Below, in pieces: positions 8,735 through 16,760 of a stretch of 64,000 nucleotides of DNA (position 1 is its first letter; each line of letters opens with the position of its first letter). The stretch is from positions 186,501 through 250,500 of the forward strand of contig NZ_SRSF01000001.1 of the NCBI RefSeq assembly GCF_004803465.1. The letters run 5' to 3'. Source of the stretch: Neolewinella litorea. GTDB lineage: Bacteria; Bacteroidota; Bacteroidia; Chitinophagales; Saprospiraceae. The notes under the pieces are model-generated. The model was not told where the DNA came from. It searched no databases and saw only the letters and a program-made list of their open reading frames with translations. Both the position numbers and the translations under genes were made by a program.

Positions 8735-9586
8735 ATGCAACCAACTACCGCCCTGCGGCAAATCCGCGTCAGCATTCAAGGCTACGCGGGCGCCTTCCAC
8801 GAAGCCGCCGCGCGTATGCATTTCCACGACCGGGAAGTGGTCACCGTGCCCGGGCACACCTTTTCCGAGGTGGTGCACCAAGTGGAGCACCAACAAAGCG
8901 ACGTAGCGCTCATGGCCATCGAGAATACCCTCGCCGGCAGCCTGATGGAGAATTACGACCTGCTGCAACGTTCGGAACTGCGCATCACTGGAGAGGTCTA
9001 CCTTCGCATCCGCCAAAACCTGATGGCCCTGCCCGGCGTACATATCGAGGAGCTGCGGGAAGTTTACTCCCATCCCATCGCCCTGATGCAGGTCCGGGAA
9101 TTCTTCAAGGCCTGGCCCCGAATCAAGCTGGTAGAATCCGCCGATACGGCCCTGAGCGCTCGCCACGTCAAGGAAAGCCAGGACCGAACGCGCGGTGCCG
9201 TAGCCCACACCCTTGCGGCGGAACTGTACGGTTTGGACATTCTGGCCCAGGGCATCGAAACCAACAAACTAAACCATACCCGCTTCCTGGTGCTCGAACG
9301 CGGGCGCGACGTCAGCGGCGACGACGGCGACAAGGTGAGCATGAGTTTCTCGGTCAGCCACGAAGCCGGAAGCCTGTCGCGGGTACTGATGGTGCTGGAC
9401 GCCTACAAGATCAACCTGACCAAGATCCAGAGCACCCCGATCGTAGGCCGGCCCTGGCAATATCGTTTTTACGTCGACTTCCTCCTTAACGGCAGCATCA
9501 CCCTGAACGAGGCCCTCGCCGGCATTCGTCCCATCACCCAGGAACTGCGCATCCTGGGCATCTACTCCTCCGGCGAAAAACCCTGA
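8735..9586 (+). CDS. pheA: Prephenate dehydratase
   Basis: 283 residues from ATG 8735. An in-frame ATG at 8687 was rejected because it lies inside the terminator stem and the extra residues have no family counterpart. The enzyme turns prephenate into phenylpyruvate, the committed step to phenylalanine. The start RVSIQGYAGAFHEAAA, the region ALMAIENTLAGSL and the NHTRFLVLER block are typical of the catalytic PDT domain. A C-terminal ACT domain (about residues 205-280) contains SLSRVLMVL and is the usual Phe-binding allosteric site, though the classical ESRP motif is altered. It is monofunctional, with no chorismate mutase domain; that activity is at the end of the operon. Confidence 0.95.
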   Translation: MQPTTALRQIRVSIQGYAGAFHEAAARMHFHDREVVTVPGHTFSEVVHQVEHQQSDVALMAIENTLAGSLMENYDLLQRSELRITGEVYLRIRQNLMALPGVHIEELREVYSHPIALMQVREFFKAWPRIKLVESADTALSARHVKESQDRTRGAVAHTLAAELYGLDILAQGIETNKLNHTRFLVLERGRDVSGDDGDKVSMSFSVSHEAGSLSRVLMVLDAYKINLTKIQSTPIVGRPWQYRFYVDFLLNGSITLNEALAGIRPITQELRILGIYSSGEKP

Positions 9587-9594
9587 ATGTGATT

Positions 9595-10803
9595 ATGACC
9601 CCCCAAACGACCTTCTTACCCATTCTGCCGGACAGCGACCGGCTCGGGGAAACCCAGGAGTACTACTTCAGCATGAAATTGCGGGAGATTGCCGAACTCC
9701 GTTCGCGTGGCCACGCTATCCTCAACCTGGGGATCGGCAGTCCCGATCTTCCCCCGGCACCGGAAGTCCTTGAAGCACTGACCGAAAGCGCCCGCCAGCC
9801 CGATAGCCACGGCTATCAGCCTTACACCGGGCGGCCCGAACTGCGGGAAGCCTTTGCCCGGTGGTACGCTACTTATTTCGGGGTAGACCTGGATCCCACC
9901 TGCGAATTATTACCCCTGATGGGCAGCAAGGAAGGCATCATGCATATCAGTATGTCGTTCCTCAATCCCGGCGATGAGGTGCTGGTCCCCGATCCCGGCT
10001 ACCCAACCTACCGCTCGGCCACCGAACTGGCGGGTGGGGTAGTGCGCGGCTACGCATTAACGGACTCAGGTGGCTGGCTGCCAGACCTGGAAGCATTGGA
10101 AAACGAAGGGCTGGATAAGGTCAAGATCATGTGGATCAACTACCCCCACATGCCCACCGGGGCGGCTGCGCCCGCGGGCTTCTTTCACCGGCTAATCGAA
10201 TTTGCCCGCCGCAACCGTATCCTGCTGGTCAACGACAACCCGTACGCCTTTATCCTGACCGATTCGGTACAGAGCATTCTCTCGGTGCCGGGCGCGCGTG
10301 AGGTAGCGCTGGAGCTTTCCAGCCTGAGTAAGGCCCAGAACATGGCCGGTTGGCGAGTGGGCGTGCTGGCCGGAGCCGAGCCGTACCTGCAGACCGTCCT
10401 CCGCTTCAAGTCCAACATGGACAGTGGCATGTTCCTTCCCGTGCAGCGCGCCGCCACCGTAGCACTAGGGCTCGGCAGTGAATGGTACGCGGCCCTGAAC
10501 GCGGAATACCGTAAGCGGCGCGAGGTGGCCTACCGCATTATGGACGCGCTGGACTGCCACTACCGGCGCGATCAGGTAGGACTGTTCGTCTGGGCCCGCT
10601 GCCCCGGCGGCACCGACGGCTACGGCACCTGCGACCGCGCCCTCTACGAAAAGGATGTATTCATCACGCCGGGCGGCATTTTCGGTCCGGCCGGCAATGA
10701 TTACGTCCGCATCAGCCTGTGCAGCCCCATTCCGGTACTTGAGGAGGCCCTCTCCCGTCTGGGCGGCGGCGCGCGGGTACCCCATCAATCCCAGCCGCAA
10801 TGA
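9595..10803 (+). CDS. Class I/II PLP aminotransferase, aromatic operon type
   Basis: About 402 residues. ATG 9595 is chosen; a GTG two codons upstream (9589) is possible. The fold-type I pattern is complete: GIGSPDLPP near the N terminus, GSKEGIMHI, PDPGYPTY, NYPHMPTGA, NDNPYAF, and the PLP-binding lysine in SSLSKAQNMAGWRVG. The place between pheA and tyrA suggests it transaminates phenylpyruvate, 4-hydroxyphenylpyruvate or prephenate. Related enzymes in other bacteria include LL-diaminopimelate aminotransferase, so the substrate is inferred from context. The stop overlaps the tyrA start (ATGA). Confidence 0.85.
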   Translation: MTPQTTFLPILPDSDRLGETQEYYFSMKLREIAELRSRGHAILNLGIGSPDLPPAPEVLEALTESARQPDSHGYQPYTGRPELREAFARWYATYFGVDLDPTCELLPLMGSKEGIMHISMSFLNPGDEVLVPDPGYPTYRSATELAGGVVRGYALTDSGGWLPDLEALENEGLDKVKIMWINYPHMPTGAAAPAGFFHRLIEFARRNRILLVNDNPYAFILTDSVQSILSVPGAREVALELSSLSKAQNMAGWRVGVLAGAEPYLQTVLRFKSNMDSGMFLPVQRAATVALGLGSEWYAALNAEYRKRREVAYRIMDALDCHYRRDQVGLFVWARCPGGTDGYGTCDRALYEKDVFITPGGIFGPAGNDYVRISLCSPIPVLEEALSRLGGGARVPHQSQPQ

Positions 10804-11642
10804 TCGTAGGTATCATCGGAATTGGACTCATCGGAGGATCGCTGGCCATCAGCCTGAAAGAGAGCGGGATGGGCGTACGCGTGATTGGCATGGACGCCAG
10901 CCAGGACAATCTCGACAAGGCGGTGCGCCGCCGGCTGATTGACGAGGACGTGCCCCTGGAAGAGGGTGTTCCGCGCTGCGACGTGATCGTGCTGGCCACG
11001 CCCATGGACGCGATGCTGGAACTGCTCCCACGGCTGCTGGACATCGTCCGACCTCACCAGACCCTGCTCGACGTGGGCTCCACGAAAGAAACGCTGCTTA
11101 CCCGCGTCAAGGGCCACCCCAACCGGGGGCGTTTCGTGGCCTGTCATCCCATGGCCGGCACGGAATTCAGTGGTCCGGAGGCCGCGGTACCCAACCTCTT
11201 CACGGGTAAGACCTGCGTGTTGGTCGACGCTCACGACAGCGACCCGGACGCGGTAGATGTGGCCAAGCGCGTATTTGCGAGCGCGGGTATGACCTTCACC
11301 CATCTGGAAAGCCGGGCCCACGACCTCCACTGCGCGTACGTGAGCCACATTTCTCACATTGCCAGCTTCGCCCTGGCCCTGACCGTACTGGAAAAGGAAA
11401 AGGACGAACAGCGCATTTTCGAACTGGCCAGCTCCGGCTTCGGGTCTACGGTACGCCTGGCGAAAAGCTCGCCCGACATGTGGGTGCCCATATTCCGGCA
11501 GAACCGCGACCACGTACTGGACGTGCTGGACGAGCACATCGAGCAGCTCTCCCGATTCCGTACGCAACTTATTAAACGGGATTTCGACGGCTTCCACGAG
11601 CGTATCCGTCGGGCCAACCAGATTACCAAGATATTAACCTGA
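10800..11642 (+). CDS. tyrA: Prephenate dehydrogenase
   Basis: 280 residues. The NAD(P)-binding Rossmann motif is at the very start (GIIGIGLIGGSLA). CHPMAGTEFSGPEAA supplies the conserved catalytic His region and is followed by SHISHIASFAL, all typical of TyrA. The product is 4-hydroxyphenylpyruvate, the precursor of tyrosine. The protein stops after the helical domain and lacks an ACT domain or a fused mutase. It overlaps the aminotransferase by 4 bases and is followed 61 nt later by the DAHP synthase gene. Confidence 0.95.
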   Translation: MIVGIIGIGLIGGSLAISLKESGMGVRVIGMDASQDNLDKAVRRRLIDEDVPLEEGVPRCDVIVLATPMDAMLELLPRLLDIVRPHQTLLDVGSTKETLLTRVKGHPNRGRFVACHPMAGTEFSGPEAAVPNLFTGKTCVLVDAHDSDPDAVDVAKRVFASAGMTFTHLESRAHDLHCAYVSHISHIASFALALTVLEKEKDEQRIFELASSGFGSTVRLAKSSPDMWVPIFRQNRDHVLDVLDEHIEQLSRFRTQLIKRDFDGFHERIRRANQITKILT

Positions 11643-11703
11643 ACCATTACTTCAGAAACCCCATCACGGGGCATTAAAAATCAGCCATTTAAATATCACT
11701 ACC

Positions 11704-12783
11704 ATGGAAATGAAAATTAATAAGGTCATCGAACCCACTCCCGGCCGCGGTATCGTAATTGCCGGCCCGTGCAGCGCCGAGACCGAAGGACAGGTCATGC
11801 AATGCGCCAAGGACCTCGCCAAGCTGAACCAGGTAGACCTGTTTCGCTCCGGCATCTGGAAGCCCCGCACGCGCCCCGGCAGCTTCGAGGGGGTAGGCAA
11901 GGAAGGATTGTCGTGGCTTAAGCGGGTCAAGGAAGAGACCGGCCTGAAAACCACCACCGAAGTGGCGAACGCCAGTCACGTATACGACTGCCTGAAGGCG
12001 GGTATCGACGTCGTCTGGTTAGGCGCCCGAACGACGGTCAACCCCTTCAGCGTTCAGGAGGTGGCCGACGCGCTGAACGGAACGGATATTCCCGTCCTCA
12101 TCAAGAACCCCATCAACCCTGACCTGGGCCTCTGGATCGGCGCCGTAGAGCGGATCTACAAGGCCGGCATCACCCGCATCGGACTCATCCACCGCGGGTT
12201 CAGCTACCACGGCGAGACGATTTACCGTAACGTACCGCGCTGGCAGATGGCCATTGAAATGAAGCGCCGCTTCCCCGATCTGCAGATGGTGGTCGACAAC
12301 AGCCACATCTGTGGTCGCCGCGACCTCCTGGCTGAAGTGGCCCAGGAAGCGCTGAACCTGAACTACGACGGATTGATGACCGAAGTACACCCCCGCCCGG
12401 ACGAAGCCTGGTCCGACGCCGCCCAACAGATTACCCCCGCCGCCTTCGGCGAACTGCTGGAAGGACTGCGCCTGCGCAAACCCACGGCCGATGAAATGGA
12501 AATGGAACGCCTGACCGAACTGCGCCGGCAAATCGACGAGATCGACAGCGACCTGATCGGCATGCTCGGCCGCCGCATGAAACTCGCCGACAAGATCGGT
12601 GAATTCAAGGCGGAACGGAACATCGCCGTCCTCCAGGAAAGTCGGTGGGAAGAAGTACTAAAGGAATCCAGCAAACGCGGCAAGGACCATGGCCTGAGCG
12701 AGGATTTTATGATCAGCTACCTGCGCGCCATTCACCAGGAAAGCATTGACCACCAGGATGCTATTGTAAATAAGGTAAAGTAG
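11704..12783 (+). CDS. Bifunctional DAHP synthase (type I-beta) / chorismate mutase (AroQ)
   Basis: 359 residues. Residues 1-255 are a KDSA/DAHP-type TIM barrel: IAGPCSAETEGQV, FRSGIWKPRTRPGSFEGVG, WLGARTTVNPFSVQEVA, IGLIHRGFS, VDNSHICGRRD and MTEVHPRPDEA with the metal ligands. Residues about 268-355 are an AroQ-type all-helical chorismate mutase (LRRQIDEIDSDLIGMLGRRM and AVLQESRWEE). It thus makes the first shikimate intermediate and also prephenate for the two upstream enzymes. In Bacteroidota and Bacillus relatives the fused mutase serves as a regulatory domain. Ends the attenuated operon. Confidence 0.93.
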   Translation: MEMKINKVIEPTPGRGIVIAGPCSAETEGQVMQCAKDLAKLNQVDLFRSGIWKPRTRPGSFEGVGKEGLSWLKRVKEETGLKTTTEVANASHVYDCLKAGIDVVWLGARTTVNPFSVQEVADALNGTDIPVLIKNPINPDLGLWIGAVERIYKAGITRIGLIHRGFSYHGETIYRNVPRWQMAIEMKRRFPDLQMVVDNSHICGRRDLLAEVAQEALNLNYDGLMTEVHPRPDEAWSDAAQQITPAAFGELLEGLRLRKPTADEMEMERLTELRRQIDEIDSDLIGMLGRRMKLADKIGEFKAERNIAVLQESRWEEVLKESSKRGKDHGLSEDFMISYLRAIHQESIDHQDAIVNKVK

Positions 12784-12793
12784 TTCGTTAGTT

Positions 12794-12857
12794 TTTTAGT
12801 CAGTTAGTTCTTTAGGGGATGTTTTATAGTACCCCCTAAAGAACTAACTGACTAAAA
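12794..12857. terminator. 25-bp perfect inverted repeat after the aromatic operon
   Basis: Bases 12794-12818 are the exact reverse complement of 12833-12857, with a 14-nt loop. The outer ends are TTTT and AAAA, so a transcript from either side meets a stable hairpin, with U-rich sequence. It stands 10 nt past the aroF-type stop and faces the minus-strand ABM gene, and may serve as a shared terminator. The arms are built from the 8-nt repeat of the next entry. Confidence 0.7.
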
Positions 12858-12921
12858 GCCTAAAGCATTAAAAGCCTAAAGCACTAAAAGCATAAAGCAC
12901 TAAAAGCCTAAAGAACTAATT
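12834..12921. repeat. Array of 8-nt CTAAA-type repeats
   Basis: Eleven contiguous 8-nt units run from CCCTAAAG to AACTAATT. They mostly alternate as GCCTAAAG and CACTAAAA, giving a 16-nt double unit (from 12851: four copies). The left hairpin arm (12794-12818) carries the same units inverted. A related array is at 45707-45778. The array ends at the ABM stop codon. Confidence 0.85.
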
Positions 12922-13220
12922 CACTCCATACCACAAAGTAAATCCGCCTCCATCACGTCGGGTTCCCGTTTCCACACCTGGCTGATCTTGGCGTGAAAGG
13001 CGTTGTGTTCCTCGTCGTTGACGTGTTGCTCGAAATAACTGTAGTCCTCCCAGCACTCCATGGTGGCGAAGCGGGCGGGATTGTGGCGGTCGCGGATCAG
13101 GTAGAAAAAGAGGCAACCGGGTTTGGCGCGACTTGCCTTGGCGTGGTCGTGGAAGTTGGAAGCGAACGCGTCGGCGTCTTCCAGTTCGAACTGGGCGGTG
13201 AGGTAGAGTTGCTTGGCCAT
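12921..13220 (-). CDS. Antibiotic biosynthesis monooxygenase (ABM) / quinol monooxygenase-like protein
   Basis: 99 residues from ATG 13220; ten extra in-frame codons upstream (to 13250) have no family match and look like spacer. The ferredoxin-like ABM pattern is visible: LTAQFELEDADAF, then AKPGCLFFYLIRDRHNPARFATMECWED, then a helix with HAK. Members of this fold act as cofactor-free monooxygenases on quinols or as small binding proteins. The conserved W and E of the FxxxExW-type strand are present as MECWED. Its stop codon touches the repeat array at 12834-12921. The true substrate is unknown. Confidence 0.8.
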   Translation of the reverse strand: MAKQLYLTAQFELEDADAFASNFHDHAKASRAKPGCLFFYLIRDRHNPARFATMECWEDYSYFEQHVNDEEHNAFHAKISQVWKREPDVMEADLLCGME

Positions 13221-13288
13221 GTTTGGTGGGGGTTTACCCCGTAACGGCAAGCAGCGAATGGGGTTTAACCCGGGAGTAGGATTGCGGA

Positions 13289-14386
13289 TCAGACGTTGAA
13301 ACGGAAGTGCATCACGTCGCCGTCCTGTACCACGTATTCCTTGCCTTCGACATTTAGCTTTCCATTGTCGCGGGCACCGGCTTCGCTGCCGAAGGCCACG
13401 AAATCCTCGTAGTGGATGACCTCGGCGCGGATGAAGCCTTTCTCGAAATCGGAGTGGATAACGCCGGCCGCACCGGGTGCCTTGGTGCCGCGGTGGACGG
13501 TCCAGGCCCGGACTTCCTTTTCACCGGCGGTGAAGTAGGTGATCAGGTCCAGCAGCTCGTAGCTGGCGCGGATGACCTTGTTGACGCCCGGTTCGGTGAG
13601 TCCCATTTCCTCGATGAATTCCGCGCGTTCTTCCCGGGTCTCCAGTTCGGCGATATCCGCCTCGATGCCCGCGGAGATCAGGATGACCTCGGCGTTCTCC
13701 TCGGCCACCGAGGCCCGGAAGTTTTTGGTGTGCTCGTTACCGTCGTCAATGCTGTCGATATCGACGTTGCAGACGTACAGGATGGGCTTGCTGGTCAGTA
13801 GCATCAGGTCGTCGACCACGGCCTGACCCTCTTCGGAGGTCTCAAAGCTCCGGGCGGGTTTTTCGCTTTCGAGGTGGGCCAGGAGGGCTTCGCCAACTTC
13901 GACGATACGTTTGGCCTCCTTGTCGCCGCTTTTGGCGGTGCGGCGGAACTTTTCGACCCGCTTTTCCACGGTCTCAATGTCTTTCAGGATGAGCTCGGTA
14001 TCGATAATCATCTTGTCGCGGACGGGATCCACGTTGCCGTCGACGTGCACGACATTGTCGTCTTCAAAGCAGCGGACCACGTGCAGAATAGCGTCCGTTT
14101 CGCGGATGTTGCCCAGGAACTGGTTGCCGAGTCCTTCCCCCTTACTGGCCCCCTTGATGAGTCCGGCAATGTCGACAATGTCGACGGTGGTGGGGATGAC
14201 CTTTTGCGGATTAACCAGCTCCTCGAGCTTGTCCAGGCGCGGATCGGGAACGGTGATCACGCCCAGGTTGGGATCCTTGGTGGCGAAGGGGTAGTTGGCG
14301 GCGAGGGCCTTGGCTGAGGTCAGCGCGTTGAAGAGGGTGGATTTCCCTACGTTCGGCAGGCCGACGATACCACACTTGAGTCCCAT
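13289..14386 (-). CDS. ychF: Ribosome-binding ATPase YchF (Obg family)
   Basis: 365 residues from ATG 14386 (MGLKCGIVGLPNVGKSTLF); a GTG three codons upstream is less likely. The G1 motif GLPNVGKST, the switch II region DIAGLIKGASKGEGLGNQFL, and the NxxE-type motif (YVCNVD in place of NKxD) mark YchF, which prefers ATP to GTP. The C-terminal TGS-like domain ends EYVVQDGDVMHFRFNV as usual. A TACCTTTG box on the minus strand (14420-14413) with CCCGCC after it is a plausible -7 element. It stands alone, with a neighbour rhomboid gene upstream in the same direction. Confidence 0.96.
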   Translation of the reverse strand: MGLKCGIVGLPNVGKSTLFNALTSAKALAANYPFATKDPNLGVITVPDPRLDKLEELVNPQKVIPTTVDIVDIAGLIKGASKGEGLGNQFLGNIRETDAILHVVRCFEDDNVVHVDGNVDPVRDKMIIDTELILKDIETVEKRVEKFRRTAKSGDKEAKRIVEVGEALLAHLESEKPARSFETSEEGQAVVDDLMLLTSKPILYVCNVDIDSIDDGNEHTKNFRASVAEENAEVILISAGIEADIAELETREERAEFIEEMGLTEPGVNKVIRASYELLDLITYFTAGEKEVRAWTVHRGTKAPGAAGVIHSDFEKGFIRAEVIHYEDFVAFGSEAGARDNGKLNVEGKEYVVQDGDVMHFRFNV

Positions 14387-14456
14387 ACTATACACGTTTT
14401 GCTAAAGGCGGGCAAAGGTACGACGCGGCGGCCGTCCGCGAAAAACCCACGGCAAA

Positions 14457-15086
14457 TTAGAAATTGGGTCCCTTGGGTTGCATCAATTCCTCCAGGAAGT
14501 ACGACATCAGCGCCGGCTCGAAGGCGAGCACCAATATGGAGTAGGCAATCAGTCCGAAGATTGCGCCCCAAAGGTGAGCGTTGTGGCCGATATTGCCCTG
14601 GCCCCGCTTGTCGGCGTAGTGAGAATACAGGATGTAGCCGATACCCAGCAGGATGGCCGGCAGGGGCGGAAAGATGAACCAATTCCAGGGGGCAAGCATC
14701 ACGTAGGGCCAGATGGTCGCCGCCACCCCGCCGGAGGCGCCCAGGCTGGCGTACATCCGGTTATCCTGGTGCCGGACATAATCCGGGATACTGGCCGCAA
14801 CGATCGCCGCCAAGTAAAAGAGCAGGTAAGCAAGTTTACCGATCGTCGGGCCGAAGAGGTACTCGGTAAAGACGAATTCCACCGAACCGCCGAAGATGTA
14901 CAGCGCGTACATATTGAACAGCAGGTGTTGGAAGTCGGCGTGGATAAAGCCGTGGGTCAGAAAGCGGTAGTACTCACCACGTGCCTTGATGGCGGAGGGC
15001 AGAAAGATCAACTTCCCGCGCAGTTCCGGGTTGTTGAAGGCCTGCCAGGAGATCAGCACGGTGATCAGGATGAGAATAATGGTCAT
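14457..15086 (-). CDS. Rhomboid-family intramembrane serine protease
   Basis: 209 residues with about six hydrophobic segments. The family residues are visible: HGFIHADFQHLLFNM (His45, His49, Asn58), the serine motif LGASGG (Ser118), and NAHLWGAIFG with the likely catalytic His171. These give an intact Ser-His dyad in the inner membrane. Natural substrates in Bacteroidota are mostly unknown. The gene is transcribed away from the Dabb protein gene, with 48 bp between the starts. Confidence 0.9.
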   Translation of the reverse strand: MTIILILITVLISWQAFNNPELRGKLIFLPSAIKARGEYYRFLTHGFIHADFQHLLFNMYALYIFGGSVEFVFTEYLFGPTIGKLAYLLFYLAAIVAASIPDYVRHQDNRMYASLGASGGVAATIWPYVMLAPWNWFIFPPLPAILLGIGYILYSHYADKRGQGNIGHNAHLWGAIFGLIAYSILVLAFEPALMSYFLEELMQPKGPNF

Positions 15087-15134
15087 GGTGAAGATTTACG
15101 GCCGTGGGCTATCTTGCCCGCATAAGCTACATCA

Positions 15135-15554
15135 ATGAACTACCGACCGCTTTTGTTGCCCTGCCTGCTGTTCTTCGTCTTTGCGACCAACAGCTGCGTA
15201 GCTCAGAATACCCAATCAACCGACATGACCGAAATCACCCAGCCGGGTATGGCCCACACCGTTTACTTCTGGCTCCAGGAAGGCCTCAGTGAGGACGAAC
15301 TGCAAAGCTTCGAGGCAGGAATGCGAAGCCTGGCCGCCTCACCCACCGTCCGGCGCGTTTTCGTCGGCAAACCGGCGGCTACGCCTTCGCGTGGAGTGGT
15401 TGATAACAGTTTTGATTATTCGCTCGTGCTCTGGTTCGACGACGTCGCCGGTCACGATGCCTACCAGGTCTCGCCCGCACACCTCAAGTTCGTCGAGGAC
15501 CACGAGGCCAAGTTCAAGGAGGTCTGCGTTTTCGACAACGACGTGCTAGAGTAG
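15135..15554 (+). CDS. Dabb-domain (stress-responsive alpha/beta barrel) lipoprotein
   Basis: 139 residues. The N terminus is a lipoprotein signal with TNSC as the likely lipobox (Cys21). The mature part begins a Dabb dimeric alpha/beta barrel: MAHTVYFWLQEGLSEDELQSF, VFVGKPAATP, FDYSLVLWFDD and HLKFVEDHEAKF. Dabb proteins are small ligand-binding or enzyme-like proteins of poorly known role, and several in Bacteroidota are lipoproteins. The 3' end overlaps the convergent acyltransferase gene by 9 bases. Confidence 0.85.
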   Translation: MNYRPLLLPCLLFFVFATNSCVAQNTQSTDMTEITQPGMAHTVYFWLQEGLSEDELQSFEAGMRSLAASPTVRRVFVGKPAATPSRGVVDNSFDYSLVLWFDDVAGHDAYQVSPAHLKFVEDHEAKFKEVCVFDNDVLE

Positions 15555-16760
15555 CGCCTCCCGCATCCGCTGGAGTTCTTCCCGCTCCGCTACCGAAAGC
15601 TGCATAAATTTCCGGTGTCCCCGCCAGTCGAGCCAATCCTCAACTTTCCGTAGCGCCCATCGGACTGTCAGCAATGAAAGGATTAACCAGACCGCTACCG
15701 GCCAGGGAAGGAAAAACACGGCCGGGAGATACAACAGGGTGATCACCGCAATGGCCGCGAACCGCACGGGACTGTAAAATTCCACGGTCTTGGGCCCGCG
15801 CAGCGCAATGGTCTCCGCGAGCAGCCATCCGGGCAACTGAGGAAGCAGGAGCACCGCGGCGGGGAGGGCCGTCAGGGGCATTTTGATGGCACTAGTCATG
15901 GGTGGCGCCACGTCGTCATCGCGTAGCCCGTGTTTTTTCAATCGGGCGGCGTAGCGCAGGGTGCCGGCCATGTCGGGCAATGCGCCGCTGGAGGTGGCGA
16001 GCTCCGCATCGAGCGTTTTCCCGGAGTGCGTAATGCCGCGTTGTCCCCGCGCAGCCGCGTGGTCCCGCGTTTCCAGTACGGTATCGAAAGCCGCGACGTC
16101 CACCCCATCTGGCAATTGTACTACCAGGGTAGACAATGCCGTTCGCAGGTCGTCGGTCAGTGACCGCATGGCCGTCATTTCCTGCTTGCGGTATTCACTT
16201 AGGTAGCGGCTGGCCAGGAGGGGTTCGCCGCAACGGATCATGACTTTGGATCTGGTTTGGTCGGCAGCCGTGAAGTTTACCCCCACCGGGACGATGTAGA
16301 CTTCCCGCAGCGTATTGTCGCGATCGAGGGCACCAAGTGCGATGCGAGCCGTGCCCTTGCGGAGCGGGCGCAGTCGTTTTTCATGAATGCAGCGTCCTTC
16401 CGCCAGAATCATTAGGGCACGGTGCTGGCTTAGTGCGGTGTAGCACTCATCGAAGGTGTCGTAGTTACGGACCAGTTTATCGTAGCCACCGTCCTGAATC
16501 CGGTAAACGGGCAGCATGTTCAGCGCGCGAAGAACCAGGGTGGCCACCGTACTGCGGAACAGATCGCCGCGGGCCAGGAAATGCAGGGTGCGGGACTGGA
16601 AGCAGGCCAGCAGGCAGGGTTCGATAAAGGCGGTCGGATGGTTAGCGGCCAGGATGACCGGCGCATCGCGGGGAATGTGGTCCAAGCCCGTGATGTCGAT
16701 GTTGCGGTAATAATACGACAGTACATAACGGGCTACCGGCCGCACCAGGTAGTACAACAT
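15546..16760 (-). CDS. 1-acyl-glycerol-3-phosphate acyltransferase-like protein
   Basis: 404 residues. The PlsC/GPAT region is at residues 20-230: block I is NHPTAFIEP (His41), block II is near LFRSTVATLVLRALNMLPV, block III is LAEGRCIHEKRLRPLRKG and block IV is VYIVPVGVNF. In block I the usual Asp of the HX4D motif is Glu, or lies off register, which is unusual. The C-terminal third holds two or three membrane helices (about 295-375), as in Bacteroidota GPAT-like proteins. It probably acts in phospholipid or ornithine-lipid synthesis at the inner membrane. It is followed by pyrB in the same direction but is functionally unrelated. Confidence 0.8.
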   Translation of the reverse strand: MLYYLVRPVARYVLSYYYRNIDITGLDHIPRDAPVILAANHPTAFIEPCLLACFQSRTLHFLARGDLFRSTVATLVLRALNMLPVYRIQDGGYDKLVRNYDTFDECYTALSQHRALMILAEGRCIHEKRLRPLRKGTARIALGALDRDNTLREVYIVPVGVNFTAADQTRSKVMIRCGEPLLASRYLSEYRKQEMTAMRSLTDDLRTALSTLVVQLPDGVDVAAFDTVLETRDHAAARGQRGITHSGKTLDAELATSSGALPDMAGTLRYAARLKKHGLRDDDVAPPMTSAIKMPLTALPAAVLLLPQLPGWLLAETIALRGPKTVEFYSPVRFAAIAVITLLYLPAVFFLPWPVAVWLILSLLTVRWALRKVEDWLDWRGHRKFMQLSVAEREELQRMREALL

